Shown here one piece after another: positions 1-7,295 of a stretch of 8,460 nt of DNA. Numbering within the stretch: the stretch's first letter is position 1; the number at the start of each line of letters is the position of its first letter. Made by a program: the position numbers and the translations under genes. The stretch covers positions 1 through 8,460 of the forward strand of contig DKBC01000033.1 of assembly GCA_002451065.1 (NCBI GenBank), written 5' to 3'. Origin of the DNA: Betaproteobacteria bacterium UBA6910 (GTDB lineage: Bacteria > Pseudomonadota > Gammaproteobacteria > Burkholderiales > UBA6910). The notes below the pieces were generated by a model. The model was not told the DNA's origin. It saw only the letters and a program-made list of their open reading frames with translations, and ran no database searches.

Positions 1-393
1 ATCGACGACGACGCCAACCAGACGGGTCAGATGCTGGCCGCGCTCCTGGGCTGGCCCCAGGGCACGTTCGCCTCCAAGGTCAAGGTCGCGGGGGGCGAGG
101 TGGAGGTTACACGGGAAGTGGACGGGGGGCTGGAGACGGTGGCGTTGAAGCTCCCCGCGGTGGTTACCGCGGATCTCCGGCTCAACGAGCCGCGCTATGT
201 TACGTTGCCCAACATCATGAAGGCCAAGAAGAAGCCCTTGGAGACGCTCAAGGCCGACACCCTCGGCGTGGAGCTCGCGCCGCGGCTTGCTACGCTCAAG
301 GTCCAGGAGCCGCCCAAGCGCAAGGCCGGCACCCGGGTGGCCGACGTCAAGGAACTGGTCCAGAAACTGCGCCACGAAGCGAAGGTGCTCTGA
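1..393 (+). CDS. etfB: Electron transfer flavoprotein beta subunit, 3' part (5' end outside window)
   Basis: This is the C-terminal 130 residues of the ETF beta subunit, open from the first base in frame 1 and ending at TGA 391-393. Family members are about 250 residues, so roughly half is missing upstream. The soluble EtfAB heterodimer accepts electrons from acyl-CoA dehydrogenases and passes them to ETF:quinone oxidoreductase; the beta subunit binds AMP and docks the dehydrogenase. The partial protein begins [20 protein letters not shown], a conserved ETF-beta segment. The stretch [19 protein letters not shown] fits the ETF-beta signature, and [20 protein letters not shown] is the recognition loop, whose leucine anchors partner dehydrogenases in studied ETFs. 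etfA starts one base after the stop, so the two are co-translated. The first ATG in the fragment (position 31) is internal and not the start. Confidence 0.97.
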   Translation: MDDDANQTGQMLAALLGWPQGTFASKVKVAGGEVEVTREVDGGLETVALKLPAVVTADLRLNEPRYVTLPNIMKAKKKPLETLKADTLGVELAPRLATLKVQEPPKRKAGTRVADVKELVQKLRHEAKVL

Positions 394-394
394 C

Positions 395-1333
395 ATGGCG
401 GTCCTGGTCATAGCCGAACACGACAACGCGGCCCTGCGGGCGAGCACCCTCAACACGGTCAGCGCCGCGGGCGCAATCGTCCATGATGTGCACCTCCTGG
501 TGGCCGGCCACCAGTGTCAACCAGTGGCCGAGGCCGCAGCCAAGGTCACCGGTGTCGCCAAGGTGCGCGTTGCCGACGCCCCCCACTACGCGGACGAACT
601 CGCGGAGAACGTGGCCGCCCTGGTGGCGTCGCTCGCCGGCGAATACACCCATGTCCTGGCCCCGGCCACCACTTTCGGCAAGAACTTCCTGCCGCGGGTG
701 GCGGCGGCCCTGGACGTTGCTCAGATTTCCGACGTCGTCGGGATCGAGGGCCACGACACCTTTACCCGGCCCATCTACGCCGGCAACGCGCTCGCCACGG
801 TGAAGTGCGCCGACCGGGTGATCGTGGCCACGATCCGTACCACCGCCTTCGATGCGGCGCCCGCCACCGGCGACTCTGCCTCCGTGGAAAGCGTGGCGCC
901 GGGTCCCGACCTCGGGCTCTCCCGGCTGGTGGGGCGCACACTCACGAAGTCCGACCGCCCCGAGCTTGCGGCGGCGCGGGTGGTCATCTCCGGGGGGCGC
1001 GGGCTGGGCAGCGGCGAGAACTTCAAGCTCCTGGAGCGCCTCGCCGACAAGCTGGGCGCCGCCATCGGTGCCTCGCGCGCGGCGGTGGACTCCGGCTACG
1101 TGCCCAATGACTACCAAGTGGGACAGACCGGGAAGATCGTCGCCCCCGAGCTCTACATCGCGGTGGGCATCTCCGGCGCGATCCAGCACCTGGCAGGGAT
1201 GAAGGACAGCAAGGTGATTGTTGCCATCAACAAGGACCCGGAGGCGCCTATCTTCCAGGTGGCGGACTACGGCTTGGTGGGCGACTTGTTCCAGGCCGTG
1301 CCCGAACTGATGGCGGAGCTGGACAAGTCGTGA
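395..1333 (+). CDS. etfA: Electron transfer flavoprotein alpha subunit
   Basis: This is the complete FAD-binding alpha subunit of ETF, 312 residues, the usual length for the family. The N-terminal domain begins [10 protein letters not shown]. The C-terminal FAD domain carries ASRAAVD (residues 226-232), QVGQTGK (241-247) and [13 protein letters not shown] (253-265); the last opens the ETF-alpha signature that continues to VIVAIN. I chose ATG 395 because the protein then begins exactly like the family, GAAGG lies nine bases upstream, and etfB ends one base before. The frame stays open upstream to 287, but that part is a shadow of etfB. With EtfB it forms the soluble electron carrier for both dehydrogenases encoded here. 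The sequence looks like the ordinary non-bifurcating ETF type; that subtype call is an inference. Confidence 0.97.
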   Translation: MAVLVIAEHDNAALRASTLNTVSAAGAIVHDVHLLVAGHQCQPVAEAAAKVTGVAKVRVADAPHYADELAENVAALVASLAGEYTHVLAPATTFGKNFLPRVAAALDVAQISDVVGIEGHDTFTRPIYAGNALATVKCADRVIVATIRTTAFDAAPATGDSASVESVAPGPDLGLSRLVGRTLTKSDRPELAAARVVISGGRGLGSGENFKLLERLADKLGAAIGASRAAVDSGYVPNDYQVGQTGKIVAPELYIAVGISGAIQHLAGMKDSKVIVAINKDPEAPIFQVADYGLVGDLFQAVPELMAELDKS

Positions 1334-1370
1334 TGCGTAGCCCCCCGGCCCTCAATAACGGAGTGACACC

Positions 1371-3161
1371 ATGACGACTTATGTGGCCCCGGTGCGGGAC
1401 ATGCTGTTCGTGATCAATGAGCTGGCGGGCTTCGACGACGTCAGGCAACTACCCGGATGCGAGGAAGTGACGCCGGACCTCCTGGAGGCGATCCTGGACG
1501 AGGCGGGCAAGTTCGCCGGCGAGGTGCTGGCGCCCCTGAACCCGGTGGGGGACCGGGAGGGCTCGCGCCTGGAGGGCGGGGCCGTGGTGACGCCGCCGGG
1601 CTTCGCCGAGGCCTACCGCAAGTTCGTCGAGAACGGCTGGACCACGCTCGCCGCCAAGCCGGAATTCGGGGGGCAGGGGCTGCCGTACCTAGTGGCGACC
1701 CCGGTGCAGGAGATGTGGAAATCGGCGAACCTGGCATTTTCCCTGTGTCCCATGCTGACCCAGGGGGCGATGGAAGCCATAGCCCACCACGCGAGCGCTG
1801 CCCAGCAGCGGCTCTACCTGCCGCGGATGGCGGCTGGCAAGTGGACCGGCACCATGAATCTGACCGAGCCCCAGGCGGGCTCCGACCTCTCCGCCGTGCG
1901 CACCAAGGCCGTCCCCGAGGGGGACTACTACCGCATCACCGGCACCAAGATCTTTATCACCTGGGGCGAGCACACGATGGCGGAGAACATCGTTCATATG
2001 GTGCTGGCTCGGCTCCCGGACGCCCCAGAAGGAGTGAAGGGAATCTCGCTCTTCATCGTCCCCAAGTTCCTGGTGGACCCGGATGGGAGGCTGGGTGGAC
2101 GCAACGATGTCCAGTGCGTCTCCCTTGAGCACAAGATGGGGATCCACGCCAGCCCCACCGCGGTGCTTGCCTTTGGCGAGCAGGGAGGCGCCGTGGGCTA
2201 CCTGGTCGGCGAGCCCAACCGCGGTCTCGAATACATGTTCACCATGATGAACCATGCCCGGTTGAACGTTGGGCTGGAAGGGGTTGCCGTCGCCGAGCGC
2301 GCCTACCAGGGCGCGCTGGCTTACGCCAGGGAGCGGGTCCAGGGGCGGCCGGTGGGTCTCAAGGCCGGGGAGCGGGTGAGCATCGTGAGCCACCCCGACG
2401 TGCGGCGCATGCTGATGACCATGAAGGCCCAGGTGGAAGCCATGCGCGCGCTCGCCTACTACACGGCGGGGGCCATGGACGCGGCCAACCGCCACCCGGA
2501 CGCCGCGGAGAGGAAGCGCCAACAGATGCGGGTCGACCTGCTCACGCCCGTGGTCAAAGGTTGGAGCACCGAGCAGGCTATCGAGATCGCTTCCACCGGC
2601 ATCCAGGTACACGGCGGCATGGGCTACATCGAGGAGACCGGCGCCTGCCAGCACCTGCGCGACGCCCGCATCACCACCATCTACGAGGGCACCACCGGGA
2701 TTCAAGCCAACGACTTGGTGGGGCGCAAGGTGGCCCGGGAGCGGGGTGTCACAGCCAAGGCCCTCCTGGAGGAGATGCGCGCCACGGAGGCGCGGGTGAC
2801 CTCCCTTGAGAACGAGGACTGCGTGGCCATCGGGGCGGCGCTGCGCCACGGCATCCACGCCCTGGACCAGGCCACGGACTGGCTGCTGGAGACCCATCCC
2901 CAGGATCCCCGGGCGGCGGCCGCCGCTGCGGTACCCTATCTAAAACTGTTCGGCACCGTGGCCGGCGGCTGGCAGATGGCCCGGGCGGCCGACGTCGCCC
3001 ACCGCCGCCAAGGTGCCGGCGAGGGGGCCTCCTTCTACCGCGCCAAGCTCCATACCGCTCGCTTCTACGCCGACCACGCCCTCTCCCTCGCCCCCGCCCT
3101 CGGCCACATGGTGGTGCACGGGTCCGGTCCGGCGCTGGCCCTGGAGGAGGGGCAGCTCTAG
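1371..3161 (+). CDS. Acyl-CoA dehydrogenase, DmdC-like/AcdB-type subfamily (596 aa)
   Basis: A FAD-dependent acyl-CoA dehydrogenase that introduces the trans-2 double bond into an acyl-CoA thioester and gives electrons to ETF. At 596 residues it is longer than the classical 380-residue enzymes and matches the subfamily with an extra N-terminal segment (about residues 3-35) and a C-terminal extension domain, which includes 3-methylmercaptopropionyl-CoA dehydrogenase DmdC. Visible motifs are MNLTEPQAGSD (162-172, flavin/substrate loop), FITWGEH, MMNHARLNVGLEG (from 292) and VHGGMGYIEETGACQHLRDA. The likely catalytic base is Glu439 in IYEGTTGIQANDLVGRK. GGAG at 1360-1363 lies seven bases before ATG 1371. 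It follows etfA after 37 nt with no visible terminator, suggesting an etfBA-dehydrogenase operon. Chain-length preference cannot be read from sequence, and nothing nearby points to dimethylsulfoniopropionate use, so I give no dmdC symbol. Confidence 0.93.
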   Translation: MTTYVAPVRDMLFVINELAGFDDVRQLPGCEEVTPDLLEAILDEAGKFAGEVLAPLNPVGDREGSRLEGGAVVTPPGFAEAYRKFVENGWTTLAAKPEFGGQGLPYLVATPVQEMWKSANLAFSLCPMLTQGAMEAIAHHASAAQQRLYLPRMAAGKWTGTMNLTEPQAGSDLSAVRTKAVPEGDYYRITGTKIFITWGEHTMAENIVHMVLARLPDAPEGVKGISLFIVPKFLVDPDGRLGGRNDVQCVSLEHKMGIHASPTAVLAFGEQGGAVGYLVGEPNRGLEYMFTMMNHARLNVGLEGVAVAERAYQGALAYARERVQGRPVGLKAGERVSIVSHPDVRRMLMTMKAQVEAMRALAYYTAGAMDAANRHPDAAERKRQQMRVDLLTPVVKGWSTEQAIEIASTGIQVHGGMGYIEETGACQHLRDARITTIYEGTTGIQANDLVGRKVARERGVTAKALLEEMRATEARVTSLENEDCVAIGAALRHGIHALDQATDWLLETHPQDPRAAAAAAVPYLKLFGTVAGGWQMARAADVAHRRQGAGEGASFYRAKLHTARFYADHALSLAPALGHMVVHGSGPALALEEGQL

Positions 3162-3206
3162 GGCAGGCACGGCGCGGAGGGCGCTGAATCCCCGTTACGG
3201 TTGGGG

Positions 3207-3235
3207 TTGACAGGGAGCTGGGTCAAACGTACGAT
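3207..3235 (+). promoter_or_regulatory. Sigma70-like promoter of the tetR-fadE-isomerase operon
   Basis: A perfect -35 hexamer TTGACA (3207-3212) is followed by a 17-base spacer and the -10 hexamer TACGAT (3230-3235), which has four of six consensus bases including the key TA...T. Transcription would start near 3242, giving a leader of about 27 nt before the GTG start at 3269. The last -10 base is the first base of the operator palindrome, so a bound repressor would block polymerase directly. The start site is inferred, not measured. Confidence 0.75.
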
Positions 3236-3252
3236 TCAAACGATCGTTTGAA
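3235..3252. promoter_or_regulatory. PsrA-type operator, perfect 18-bp palindrome
   Basis: TTCAAACGATCGTTTGAA reads identically on both strands. Its core CAAAC-N4-GTTTG matches the pattern recalled for PsrA boxes, which control fatty-acid degradation genes in pseudomonads and relatives. It starts at the last -10 base, spans the predicted transcription start, and ends 16 nt before the GTG start of a PsrA-like repressor. This is the classical layout for autorepression relieved by a fatty acyl ligand. A further half-site, TCAAACG at 3223-3229, lies in the promoter spacer 13 bases upstream of the same word in the palindrome (3236-3242). Confidence 0.85.
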
Positions 3253-3268
3253 CTCGAGGTTTGTTCCT

Positions 3269-3976
3269 GTGAACCGCATCGATACCCAGCTCGCACCCGA
3301 CACCAAGGAACGCATCCTCGACGCGGCCGAAGTCCTGTTCATGGAGCAAGGGTTCGAGGCCACGTCGCTGCGCATGATTACCGCCCGCGCCGGCGTCAAC
3401 CTCGCGGCCGTCAATTATCACTTCGGTTCCAAGGAAGACCTGATCAAGACTGTATTCAGCCGTCGCCTGGGACCCTTGAACGCCGAGCGGCTGGCCATGC
3501 TCGATCGCCTGGAAGCGTCGGCGCGGGGGCGCCCCCTCGACCCGACCCAGATCCTCGAGGCCTTTCTTTCCGCCGGAGTCCGTTTGGCGCGCGACCCGGC
3601 GCGTCGTGGGGGCGCATTCCTGCGGTTGTTGGGACGGGCGTTCGCGGAGCCCTCGGGTTACGTGCGGGAGTTCATGCCCGATCAGTACGAGGCTGTGGTA
3701 GCCCGCTACAAGGCGGCCCTGGCCAAGGCGCTGCCCCACGTTCCCGACCGGGAACTGGTGTGGCGCCTGCATTTCATATTTGGAGCGATCGCCTACACGC
3801 TGGGCGGCACGGACGTGCTCAAGCTGGCGTGCCGCTATCCGTTGGAGGACGAGGCAAACAACCCGGAGGCGGTGGTGCGCCATCTGCTTCCGTTTCTGGT
3901 GGGCGGCCTCACGGCGCCGCTTCCCGACGCGTCTGGCGTAAGAAAATCCAGGTCGGCGCGGTCCAAACAAGGATGA
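3269..3976 (+). CDS. psrA: TetR-family repressor, PsrA/FadP-like, of fatty-acid degradation
   Basis: A 235-residue one-component repressor. The N-terminal helix-turn-helix domain includes RILDAAEVLFMEQGF (15-29), and recognition-helix sequence runs through AGVNLAAVNYHFGSK (41-55), the strongly PsrA-like part. The C-terminal ligand domain contains HFIFGAIAYTLGGTD, typical of the PsrA-type TetR group that senses long-chain acyl ligands. I chose GTG 3269: GAGG at 3256-3259 lies nine bases upstream. The longer TTG start at 3248 would fall inside the operator and almost at the transcription start. The gene sits under a promoter with a palindromic PsrA-type box, so autorepression is likely. fadE follows after 19 nt, so releasing the repressor should also raise fadE and the isomerase gene. 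In betaproteobacteria a related regulator has been called FadP, so the symbol is less sure than the family. Confidence 0.85.
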   Translation: MNRIDTQLAPDTKERILDAAEVLFMEQGFEATSLRMITARAGVNLAAVNYHFGSKEDLIKTVFSRRLGPLNAERLAMLDRLEASARGRPLDPTQILEAFLSAGVRLARDPARRGGAFLRLLGRAFAEPSGYVREFMPDQYEAVVARYKAALAKALPHVPDRELVWRLHFIFGAIAYTLGGTDVLKLACRYPLEDEANNPEAVVRHLLPFLVGGLTAPLPDASGVRKSRSARSKQG

Positions 3977-3995
3977 TTCAAGAGAGGGCTTGACC

Positions 3996-6338
3996 ATGAC
4001 GACTCTGATACTGCTGATTGTTGCCGCAATGGTGATTCTGCTGACGGTGGTGCCGCTGCGCCGCCAGCTGATTTCGGCCCGCGTGCTCGGGATGCTGGAG
4101 AAGGCGCTGCCCCAGGTTTCCCAGACCGAGCAGGAAGCGCTGGACGCCGGCACCGTATGGTGGGAGGCGGAGCTATTCCGCGGCAATCCGGATTGGAACA
4201 AGCTGCTCAAGTATCCCAATCCCGCACTGACCGCGGCGGAGCAGGCCTTCATGGACGGCCCCGCGGAGGAGCTATGCGCCATGGTGGACGAGTGGAAAGT
4301 GACCCACGAGCTGCACGACCTGCCGCCCGAGATCTGGCAGTTCATCAAGGACAAGGGCTTTCTGGGGATGATCATCCCGAGGGAATTCGGCGGACTTGGC
4401 TTTTCCGCGTACGCCCATTCCCAGGTGGTGACCAAGCTTGCTTCGCGCTCTCCCACGCTGGCGGTGACGGTAATGGTGCCCAACTCCCTGGGGCCGGCGG
4501 AACTGCTGCTTCACTACGGTACCGAGGAGCAGAAGCGCCACTATCTTCCCCGGCTCGCGAAGGGTCAGGAGATACCCTGTTTCGCGCTCACCAGCCCCGA
4601 GGCTGGTTCCGACGCGGCGTCCATTCCCGACTTCGGTATCGTGTGCCGGGGTGAGTATCAGGGCAGGAAGGATGTGCTTGGCATCCGCCTGACCTGGGAC
4701 AAGCGCTACATCACTCTCGGGCCGGTGGCGACGCTGCTGGGCCTCGCGTTCCAGTTGCGCGACCCCGACGGACTGATTGGCAGCGAAAAAGACGTGGGCA
4801 TCACTTTGGCGCTCCTGCCGACCTCCCACCCCGGCGTCAACATCGGCAGGCGTCATTTCCCGCTGAACGCGGCGTTTCAGAACGGACCGAACTCGGGCCG
4901 GGACGTTTTCGTTCCCATGGAGTTCGTCATCGGCGGGCACGAGCGCTGCGGTATGGGATGGCGCATGCTCATGAACTGCCTGGCGGCTGGGCGCTCCATC
5001 TCGCTGCCTTCCAGCAGCGTGGGCGGGGCCAAACTTGCGGCGCGGGCCACCGGCGCCTACGGGCGGGTGCGGGTCCAGTTCAAGACGCCCATCGGTCGCT
5101 TCGAGGGCGTCGAGGAGGCGCTGGCGCGCATCGGCGGCAACACCTACATCATGGATGCGGCGCGCACCATGACCGCCGGCGCCGTGGATCTTGGCGAGAA
5201 GCCCTCGGTGGCGTCGGCCATCGTGAAGTACCATCTCACGGAGCGCGCCCGGGTCATCGTGAACGACGCCATGGACGTGCATGGCGGCAAGGGCATATGC
5301 CTCGGGCCCAATAACTACCTGGGACGCGGCTATCAGCAGATGCCCATCGGCATCACCGTGGAGGGGGCCAACATCCTGACCCGCAGCCTGATGATCTTCG
5401 GCCAGGGAGCGCTGCGCTGCCATCCCTACCTGCTGCAATACGTGCAGGCCGCCGGCGAGACTGACCGCGAGCGCGGGCTTGCGGAATTCGACCGGGCCCT
5501 TTTCGGCCACCTGGGATACATGGTCGGCAACGCATTGCGCTCCCTGTGGCTCGGCTTGACCGCAGGACACGGCAAGAGCGTGCAGGGTGGCGACGAGACT
5601 CGCCGCTACTACCAGCGGTTGTCCCAACTATCTGCGGGGTTCGCCGTAACGGCGGACGCCGCGCTGTTGTTGCTCGGCGGGGAGATCAAACGCAAGGAGA
5701 AGCTGTCTGCGCGGCTCGGCGACGTGCTGTCGCAGATGTATCTGGCCAGCGCGGCTCTCAAGCGCTTTGAGGCCGATGGTCGCCCGGCCGCGGACCTCCC
5801 GCTGCTGCGCTGGTCGGTGGAGGACGCGTTGTACAAGAGCCAGCAGGCCATGAACGGGGTGCTGGGGAACTTTCCCAGCCGCGCGTTGGCGGTATTGGTG
5901 CGTTTCATCGCCTTTCCCCTGGGCCGGCCCTTTGCCCCGCCCAGCGACGAATTGGGGCATCAGGTCGCGGAATTGTTGCTGGAGCCCGGCGAGGCCCGGG
6001 ATCGGCTGACTGCCGGCATCTTTATTCCCAAAGACGAGTCCGAGCCGGTGGGCGCCCTGGAGGCGGCGCTTGCGAGCGCCATCCGATGCGAGGGAATCGA
6101 GGGCAGGCTCCGCACAGCCGCCAAGCACGGCCGGATCGCGGGCGGCGGTGCCGGCGAACTGTTGGAGGCGGGGCTGCGCGCCGGAGTCATTAGTCAGGAG
6201 GAGGCCGACACCCTTGTCCGTCACAATGTCCTGCGGAACAAAGTGGTCATGGTGGACGATTTCGAGCCTGACTTCGGACTCGCGACCCGCTCCACGGCGG
6301 AAGGCTTTCCAACGCTTCCGGCCAGGAAGACCGCATGA
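3996..6338 (+). CDS. fadE: Acyl-CoA dehydrogenase FadE (membrane-anchored, 780 aa)
   Basis: The first enzyme of beta-oxidation in the E. coli FadE family, oxidising fatty acyl-CoA to trans-2-enoyl-CoA with FAD and passing electrons to ETF. It matches remembered E. coli FadE along nearly its full length: DAGTVWWEAELF, the PNSLGPAELLLHYGT and PCFALTSPEAGSDAASIPD (about 195-211) segments, WDKRYITLGPVATLLGLAF (from 234), DAMDVHGGKGI, and ITVEGANILTRSLMIFGQGA. In the last of these Glu456 is the likely catalytic base. The FadE-specific C-terminal domain occupies roughly residues 480-760. One hydrophobic segment (about residues 3-19) followed by Arg-Arg predicts a single membrane anchor; E. coli FadE is about 814 residues with a longer N-terminal membrane region. 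ATG 3996 has AGAGAGGG (3981-3988) seven bases upstream, better than the in-frame TTG at 3990. Its stop overlaps the next start. Confidence 0.96.
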   Translation: MTTLILLIVAAMVILLTVVPLRRQLISARVLGMLEKALPQVSQTEQEALDAGTVWWEAELFRGNPDWNKLLKYPNPALTAAEQAFMDGPAEELCAMVDEWKVTHELHDLPPEIWQFIKDKGFLGMIIPREFGGLGFSAYAHSQVVTKLASRSPTLAVTVMVPNSLGPAELLLHYGTEEQKRHYLPRLAKGQEIPCFALTSPEAGSDAASIPDFGIVCRGEYQGRKDVLGIRLTWDKRYITLGPVATLLGLAFQLRDPDGLIGSEKDVGITLALLPTSHPGVNIGRRHFPLNAAFQNGPNSGRDVFVPMEFVIGGHERCGMGWRMLMNCLAAGRSISLPSSSVGGAKLAARATGAYGRVRVQFKTPIGRFEGVEEALARIGGNTYIMDAARTMTAGAVDLGEKPSVASAIVKYHLTERARVIVNDAMDVHGGKGICLGPNNYLGRGYQQMPIGITVEGANILTRSLMIFGQGALRCHPYLLQYVQAAGETDRERGLAEFDRALFGHLGYMVGNALRSLWLGLTAGHGKSVQGGDETRRYYQRLSQLSAGFAVTADAALLLLGGEIKRKEKLSARLGDVLSQMYLASAALKRFEADGRPAADLPLLRWSVEDALYKSQQAMNGVLGNFPSRALAVLVRFIAFPLGRPFAPPSDELGHQVAELLLEPGEARDRLTAGIFIPKDESEPVGALEAALASAIRCEGIEGRLRTAAKHGRIAGGGAGELLEAGLRAGVISQEEADTLVRHNVLRNKVVMVDDFEPDFGLATRSTAEGFPTLPARKTA

Positions 6339-7120
6339 CGGACTCGGTGCTGGTGGACGTCGCGGAAGGCGTCGCGACCGTCACCCTCAATCGCCCCCAG
6401 GTCATGAACGCCATGGACGGTGCCATGATGGCGCGCCTGCGGGACGTGGCGGAGGGGGTGCAGGAGGATGGCGCGGTGCGCGCGGTGGTGGTTCGCGGCG
6501 CGGGCCCGGCCTTTGTGGCCGGAGGCGACGTGGCCATGATGAAAAACCATCTGGCAGAAATGCCGGAGATGGTGGTGCGGATCGGCCGCGATATGCACCT
6601 GGCGTTCACGACCCTGCGCCGCATGCCGAAGCCGGTAATTGCCAGCGTGCACGGCGCCTGCGCCGGCGCCGGCATGGGGCTCCTGGCGGCATGCGACCTG
6701 GCGATTGCTGCCGAGGGTACCCGGTTCTTTGTTGCCTACACGCGCATCGGCACCAGTCCCGACGGCGGGGTCAGTCACTGGCTCCCGCGCCTCGTGGGCT
6801 ACAAGAAAGCCATGGAGCTCACGCTGCTCTCGGATGTATTCGACGCCGCCACAGCCCGGGATCTGGGCATTGTCAACTGGGCGGTGGCGCCCGGCCAACT
6901 CGATGCCGAGACACGGAAGCTGGCGCGGCGCCTGGCGGACGGTCCGACACTCGCCTTCGCCGAGGCCAAGGCCCTGGTGAATCGCGGCTTCGAGGCGGGG
7001 GTGGAGGGCCAGATGGACGAGGAACTGCGCAGCTTTGCCCGCTGCACCCGCACCTCGGATTTCGCCGAAGGCGTGACCGCCTTCATTGAGAAGCGCCAAC
7101 CGAATTTCGTGGGAAGGTAA
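6335..7120 (+). CDS. Crotonase-fold enoyl-CoA isomerase-like protein (PaaG-like; often labelled enoyl-CoA hydratase)
   Basis: A 261-residue crotonase-superfamily protein acting on acyl-CoA thioesters. The oxyanion-hole regions are visible as GPAFVAGGDVAMM and VHGACAGAGMG. The two glutamates that catalyse hydration in rat mitochondrial enoyl-CoA hydratase (Glu144, Glu164, 20 residues apart) align with Gly115 and Tyr135, also 20 apart, so ordinary hydratase chemistry is unlikely. Asp143 in GTSPDGG lies where PaaG-type isomerases have their catalytic aspartate, and the C-terminus (SDFAEGVTAFIEKRQPNF) is also PaaG-like. PaaG isomerises epoxyphenylacetyl-CoA and can shift enoyl-CoA double bonds. 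No phenylacetate genes are nearby, so a double-bond isomerase serving FadE-driven oxidation of unsaturated acyl chains is the better inference. ATG 6335 overlaps the fadE TGA (ATGA) with AGGAAG five bases upstream, indicating translational coupling. Confidence 0.9.
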   Translation: MTDSVLVDVAEGVATVTLNRPQVMNAMDGAMMARLRDVAEGVQEDGAVRAVVVRGAGPAFVAGGDVAMMKNHLAEMPEMVVRIGRDMHLAFTTLRRMPKPVIASVHGACAGAGMGLLAACDLAIAAEGTRFFVAYTRIGTSPDGGVSHWLPRLVGYKKAMELTLLSDVFDAATARDLGIVNWAVAPGQLDAETRKLARRLADGPTLAFAEAKALVNRGFEAGVEGQMDEELRSFARCTRTSDFAEGVTAFIEKRQPNFVGR

Positions 7121-7149
7121 AGGACAACGTTCGGCGGACAGCGAGAAGC

Positions 7150-7276
7150 GATCAAGCGCAGAGGACGCAGAGTAATTCAAAGTAGGGCCGTTTGAATCCC
7201 GCCTTTTGCGCACTTTGTGGTGTTTGCGTTGAATGAATTTGATCTTCCCATTGTCTTGGTGACTCTGTGTCGGATC
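7150..7276. repeat. Small intergenic element with imperfect terminal inverted repeats
   Basis: The gap 7121-7295 is clearly more AT-rich than the flanking genes. GATCAAGCGCAGAG (7150-7163) is matched on the opposite strand by GATCCGACACAGAG (complement of 7263-7276), 10 of 14 identical, bounding about 127 bp. Inside the left end CGCAGAG repeats directly with a 9-base period (7157-7163, 7166-7172). An inner perfect inverted repeat, ATTCAAA (7175-7181) and TTTGAAT (7191-7197), encloses a 9-base loop. No open reading frame of note is present. It looks like a MITE-like or dispersed palindromic repeat, but one copy cannot prove this. A weak promoter candidate for the next gene, TTGTCT (7251-7256), 18 nt, TCTAAA (7275-7280), overlaps its right end. 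Confidence 0.45.
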
Positions 7277-7295
7277 TAAAACTGACGGAGAACGA

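Noticed and set aside
287..394. Upstream extension of etfA to an ATG inside etfB
   Set aside because: The extra 36 residues are Arg/Ser/Pro-rich shadow sequence of etfB in another frame, while ATG 395 gives the standard EtfA N-terminus and spacing.
1689..2897. Long antisense open frame (402 codons) opposite the first acyl-CoA dehydrogenase
   Set aside because: The + strand protein has clear family motifs throughout; the antisense translation is His/Gly/Val-rich with no recognisable domain, as expected for a GC-rich shadow frame.
3187..3206. Possible terminator hairpin (CCCC...GGGG) after the first dehydrogenase
   Set aside because: The stem is about 4 bp with only a weak nested CCG/CGG pair, and no T-run follows; it abuts the -35 box instead.
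3248..3268. TTG start for the TetR gene
   Set aside because: It lies within the operator palindrome and about 6 nt from the predicted transcription start, leaving no room for a ribosome binding site; GTG 3269 has GAGG at good spacing.
4272..5627. Antisense open frame of 451 codons opposite fadE
   Set aside because: The + strand matches FadE over its full length; the antisense product has no family resemblance and reflects third-position GC bias.
6335..7120. Annotation as a phenylacetate-pathway paaG gene
   Set aside because: The residue pattern is PaaG-like, but no other paa genes are in view and the gene is coupled to fadE, so the pathway-specific symbol is not supported.
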